A stretch of 64,000 bases of DNA from Rhodobacterales bacterium 52_120_T64. GTDB lineage: Bacteria > Pseudomonadota > Alphaproteobacteria > Rhodobacterales > Rhodobacteraceae. Under the pieces are notes generated by a model that worked only from the letters and a program-made list of their open reading frames with translations, did no database searches and was not told where the DNA came from. Location of the stretch: the NCBI GenBank assembly GCA_002162875.1, contig MABA01000004.1, forward strand, positions 372,001 through 436,000. Reading direction: 5' to 3'. A program made the position numbers and the translations under genes. Positions 61,236 through 64,000 of this stretch are shown here, piece after piece (within the stretch, counting starts at the first letter, position 1; every line of letters starts with the position of its first letter).

Positions 61236-62405
61236 ATGGCTACTATCAACCGTTTTGCAGACCTTCACGACGATATCACAGCTTGGCGCCGCGACTTGCA
61301 CGAACACCCCGAACTTTTGTTCGACACCCACCGCACTTCCGGTGTCGTTGCCGCCAAGTTGAGAGAATTTGGCTGTGATGAGGTGGTCGAGGGCATTGGC
61401 CGTACCGGCGTTGTTGGCGTTATTCATGGCAAAACCAACAAAAGCGGCAAAGTAATAGCTTTGCGCGCGGATATGGACGCGCTACCAATTCACGAGACTA
61501 CGGGCGCCGAGCATGCATCCAAAACTGATGGCAAAATGCACGCATGTGGTCACGATGGTCATACAGCAATGCTATTGGGTGCGGCCACTTATTTGGCTGA
61601 AACCCGTAACTTTGACGGCACAGCGGTTGTGATTTTCCAACCAGCCGAAGAAGGCGGCGGTGGCGGCAAAGAAATGGTCGACGATGGCATGATGGATCGT
61701 TTCGGCGTGCAAGAAGTCTATGGCATGCACAATTATCCAGGGCTCAAAGTTGGCGAATTTGCAACACGAGTTGGGCCGTTAATGGCGGCTACCGACCAGT
61801 TCACACTTCACATCGAAGGTCTTGGTGGACACGCGGCAAATCCGGCTGCTTGTATTGATACAACCGTCGTATCCAGCCATATTGTGGTTGCTTTGCAAAC
61901 AATTGCATCACGGAATACGGACCCGTTGGAAAGCATTGTTGTGTCAGTCACCAGCTTCGAGACGGAAAGCAAGGCTTATAACGTCATCCCGCAACGTGTT
62001 GAAATTCGCGGAACTGTTCGCACTTTGACGCCCGAAACGCGTGACATGGCCGAGGCCGCGCTTACTCGCATCGTTGAAAACACAGCCGCTGCATACGGTG
62101 CGTCTGCGACAATCGAATACGAACGCGGTTATCCTGTTACGAAGAACCACGCAGATCAAACGGCGTTTGCAGCATCTATCGCCCGCGAGGTAGCCGGTGA
62201 CTCGATGGTTAATGATGATGTAGATCCGGTTATGGGCGGTGAAGATTTTTCCTATATGCTTGAATCTCGCCCTGGTGCATTCGTATTCGTTGGCAACGGC
62301 GACACTGCAACGCTACACCATCCAGATTACGATTTTAACGATGACCTGATCCCTGTGGGTTGCTCCTATTGGGCCAAACTGGTCGAAACGGCGATGCCAG
62401 CCTGA
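61236..62405 (+). CDS. M20D-family amidohydrolase (hippurate hydrolase / N-acyl-amino-acid hydrolase like)
   Basis: A 389-residue zinc/manganese amidohydrolase. Hallmarks: WRRDLHEHPELLFDTHRTS near 17, the metal-ligand MHACGHDGHTAMLLGAA near 98, the Glu pair in FQPAEEGGGGGKEMVDDG, and MGGEDFSYML near 330. Such enzymes release amino acids or amines from N-acyl conjugates. It lies 9 bases after the ArgE-like gene and overlaps the amidase gene by one base (TGATG). Confidence 0.9.
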   Translation: MATINRFADLHDDITAWRRDLHEHPELLFDTHRTSGVVAAKLREFGCDEVVEGIGRTGVVGVIHGKTNKSGKVIALRADMDALPIHETTGAEHASKTDGKMHACGHDGHTAMLLGAATYLAETRNFDGTAVVIFQPAEEGGGGGKEMVDDGMMDRFGVQEVYGMHNYPGLKVGEFATRVGPLMAATDQFTLHIEGLGGHAANPAACIDTTVVSSHIVVALQTIASRNTDPLESIVVSVTSFETESKAYNVIPQRVEIRGTVRTLTPETRDMAEAALTRIVENTAAAYGASATIEYERGYPVTKNHADQTAFAASIAREVAGDSMVNDDVDPVMGGEDFSYMLESRPGAFVFVGNGDTATLHHPDYDFNDDLIPVGCSYWAKLVETAMPA

Positions 62406-63826
62406 TGGCGGAACGCCCTGCATTCACCGGCCCCGATCTCTGCGCATTAGAGGCGCACGAGGTCGTTGGCTTGTTAAAGCGGGGCGAAGTTTCCCCATCC
62501 GAACTTCTAGACGCCAGTCTGAAGCGTTGCGCGGAGGTGGAGCCAGACGTTAACGCCATGCCAATATTGTGCGAAGAACGTGCAAGGCAAGCAACACAAT
62601 CTATTCCCAATCAAAGCCTTTTGTCGGGCCTTCCGATTGCTATCAAAGACCTGATGGCAGTCGGAGGGGTCAGAACCACTTATGGAACCAAAGGCTTGGC
62701 CGACAACATCCCAACAACTAGTGAACCGTTGGTCGCGACTTTGGAAAGCAACGGCGCGGTTGTTGTCGGAAAGACCAACACGCCCGAGTTGGGTGCTGGA
62801 GGCAATACCTTTAACGAGGTCTTCGGATCAACAGCCAATCCGTGGAACACCGCCCGCAACGCTGGTGGTTCGTCTGGTGGGGCGGCTGCATCACTCGCCA
62901 CAGGGGAGGTATGGTTATCGCATGGATCGGATTATGGCGGGTCATTGCGGACACCAGCAGCATATTGCGGCGTCGTTGGTCTACGCCCAAGTCCCGGACG
63001 TGTGGGCGGAGGCGGTGTCTTAACCGCTTGGAATACGGAAGGTGTTCAAGGACCAATGGCGCGATCCGTTACGGACTGCGCGCTGTTTCTGGATGCGATG
63101 GTTGGTTTCGATCAGAGCAGTCCAATTTCCATCGAAAAACCGGTAGAACCTTTTCTTCGTGCGGCCGGCAGCCCACAGAAAAATCTGCGTATAGCTTATT
63201 CTCCTGATCTTGGTGGCCATGGTTTGGTTTCTGCCGAAGTTTCCAAGGTTTTGGAGGATGCGCTTGGTATAGTTGAAAAAAACGATGTTACGATCGCAGA
63301 GGTCCCACTTCAAACTTCAACGCTGAACGCGACCTTTCGAACCTTGCGAGGCCTCGGTTTTCTCGCGCAATACAGCCGTATGCCTGATGCTATTCGCCAA
63401 CATCTAAAACCTACAATCATCGAAAATGTAGCTTTTGGCCAATCCCTGACGGTTGGTGCTATTGCTGATGCGCAAGTTAACAGAAGTATATTATTGAGTA
63501 ATCTCAATGGCATACTAAGAAAATTTGATGTGATTGCATGTCCGGTGGTAGGTCTTTCCGCTGGCCCACTTTCTGAAGAATGTCCGACCGAGATAGATGG
63601 GCAACCTCTTGGTGATTACCTCGACTGGCTGCGTTTTTCCAATCTATCCACCGTAACCGGTTTGCCATCCATATCGCTACCTGTCGGATTTATGCCAGAT
63701 GGTATGCCCATGGGCATACAGCTTATCGGCCCCAACAGAGGCGAAGGTAAACTACTGGCTGTCGCTCGCACAATCGAGCAAATGCTGGATTTGAAAAATA
63801 CCCCAATCGATCCGGTAACATCTTGA
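62405..63826 (+). CDS. Amidase-signature-family amidohydrolase
   Basis: A 473-residue enzyme with the Ser-cisSer-Lys triad: K81 (PIAIKDL), S156 (GGSSGGAAASLATG) and S180 (GSDYGGSLRTPA). Amidases of this family cut aryl or acyl amides, or act as glutamyl-amidotransferase subunits. Absence of GatB/GatC nearby argues against tRNA amidation. The start ATG overlaps the M20 gene stop, and its own stop overlaps the sulfatase start (TTGA), so all four genes are one operon. Confidence 0.9.
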   Translation: MAERPAFTGPDLCALEAHEVVGLLKRGEVSPSELLDASLKRCAEVEPDVNAMPILCEERARQATQSIPNQSLLSGLPIAIKDLMAVGGVRTTYGTKGLADNIPTTSEPLVATLESNGAVVVGKTNTPELGAGGNTFNEVFGSTANPWNTARNAGGSSGGAAASLATGEVWLSHGSDYGGSLRTPAAYCGVVGLRPSPGRVGGGGVLTAWNTEGVQGPMARSVTDCALFLDAMVGFDQSSPISIEKPVEPFLRAAGSPQKNLRIAYSPDLGGHGLVSAEVSKVLEDALGIVEKNDVTIAEVPLQTSTLNATFRTLRGLGFLAQYSRMPDAIRQHLKPTIIENVAFGQSLTVGAIADAQVNRSILLSNLNGILRKFDVIACPVVGLSAGPLSEECPTEIDGQPLGDYLDWLRFSNLSTVTGLPSISLPVGFMPDGMPMGIQLIGPNRGEGKLLAVARTIEQMLDLKNTPIDPVTS

Positions 63827-64000
63827 CCCGTAAAGCTAAAAATATCCTGTTCATCATGTATGACCAACTTCGCCATGACTATCTAAGTTGTGCGGGTCAC
63901 AAGACCCTGCACACACCAAACATGGACCGCTTGGCTGCAATGGGCGTGCGATTTGCAAATACGTATGTGCAGTCACCTGTGTGTGGCGCTTCGCGTATGT
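63823..64000 (+). CDS. Sulfatase-family hydrolase, 3'-truncated by window edge
   Basis: Only 59 codons are visible. NILFIMYDQLRHDYLSCAGH gives the first metal-binding aspartate (D14), TPNMDRLAAMGVRFANTYVQSPV is the standard sulfatase approach, and CGASR (C54) fits the C-x-(P/A)-S-R formylglycine site. No signal peptide precedes it, suggesting a cytoplasmic enzyme. The TTG start overlaps the amidase stop. A phosphonate monoester hydrolase of the same superfamily is an alternative. Confidence 0.82.
   Translation, partial: MTRKAKNILFIMYDQLRHDYLSCAGHKTLHTPNMDRLAAMGVRFANTYVQSPVCGASRM

Noticed and set aside
1-64000. CRISPR arrays, insertion sequences, rRNA genes
   Set aside because: No regularly spaced repeats, transposase genes or rRNA-like sequence were seen on reading through the window.

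Overview
The window looks like a chromosome segment of an alphaproteobacterium of the Rhodobacteraceae (Roseobacter group). The evidence is the gene order murA - DUF2948 - hisD - UPF0262 - low-molecular-weight phosphatase - infA - maf - RNase E/G - yacG - tRNA-Phe, two complete TRAP transporters, a SoeABC-type sulfite dehydrogenase next to sulfolactate genes, and moderate base composition. Species identity is inferred from gene content and protein style only.

Layout. 1-6053 is a conserved housekeeping block ending in tRNA-Phe. 6054-38752 is an accessory organosulfonate region. It begins with a decayed LysR gene and a DeoR regulator. Next come a TRAP transporter (8044-11226), an inverted Sel1-repeat gene, and a tightly overlapping operon (11763-19920) encoding a di-haem cytochrome peroxidase-like protein, a sugar kinase resembling sulfofructose kinase YihV, a YihT/LacD-type aldolase, a fucose isomerase-like protein, a Gfo/Idh/MocA protein, an aldose 1-epimerase and an aldehyde dehydrogenase. 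After a universal stress protein there is a LacI regulator with two palindromic operators, a second TRAP transporter, and the HpsN/SDR/zinc-ADH trio of dihydroxypropanesulfonate (DHPS) oxidation (21764-28166). Then follow SoeABC plus a SulP transporter (28286-34499), a GntR regulator, and suyAB-slcC-comC (35331-38752). 38753-39870 is gene-poor and holds a TauD-like remnant. 39909-45566 has a MATE exporter operon with a LysR regulator, an RNA (uracil-5-)methyltransferase and Mrp. 45863-50227 is a phosphonate-type ABC transporter with a HAD hydrolase. 50324-54175 is a molybdenum hydroxylase with a MoaD-like protein. 54172-64000 is a dipeptide-type ABC transporter divergent from two M20 hydrolases, an amidase and the start of a sulfatase.

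How the genes work together. The simplest reading of 7137-38752 is one assembly line. Sulfoquinovose or its glycosides are imported, hydrolysed, isomerised, phosphorylated and cleaved to sulfolactaldehyde, which is oxidised to sulfolactate. DHPS enters by a second transporter and is also oxidised to sulfolactate. SlcC and ComC equilibrate the enantiomers, SuyAB releases pyruvate and sulfite, SoeABC oxidises sulfite to sulfate, and SulP may carry the anion. The downstream half (hps, suy, slcC, comC, soe) is recognised with good confidence from known families. The upstream half, a sulfo-EMP-like route with a TRAP transporter, a non-AGE isomerase and a candidate NAD-dependent glycosidase, is an inference from gene families, conserved kinase residues and context. 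It is the most interesting part of the window.
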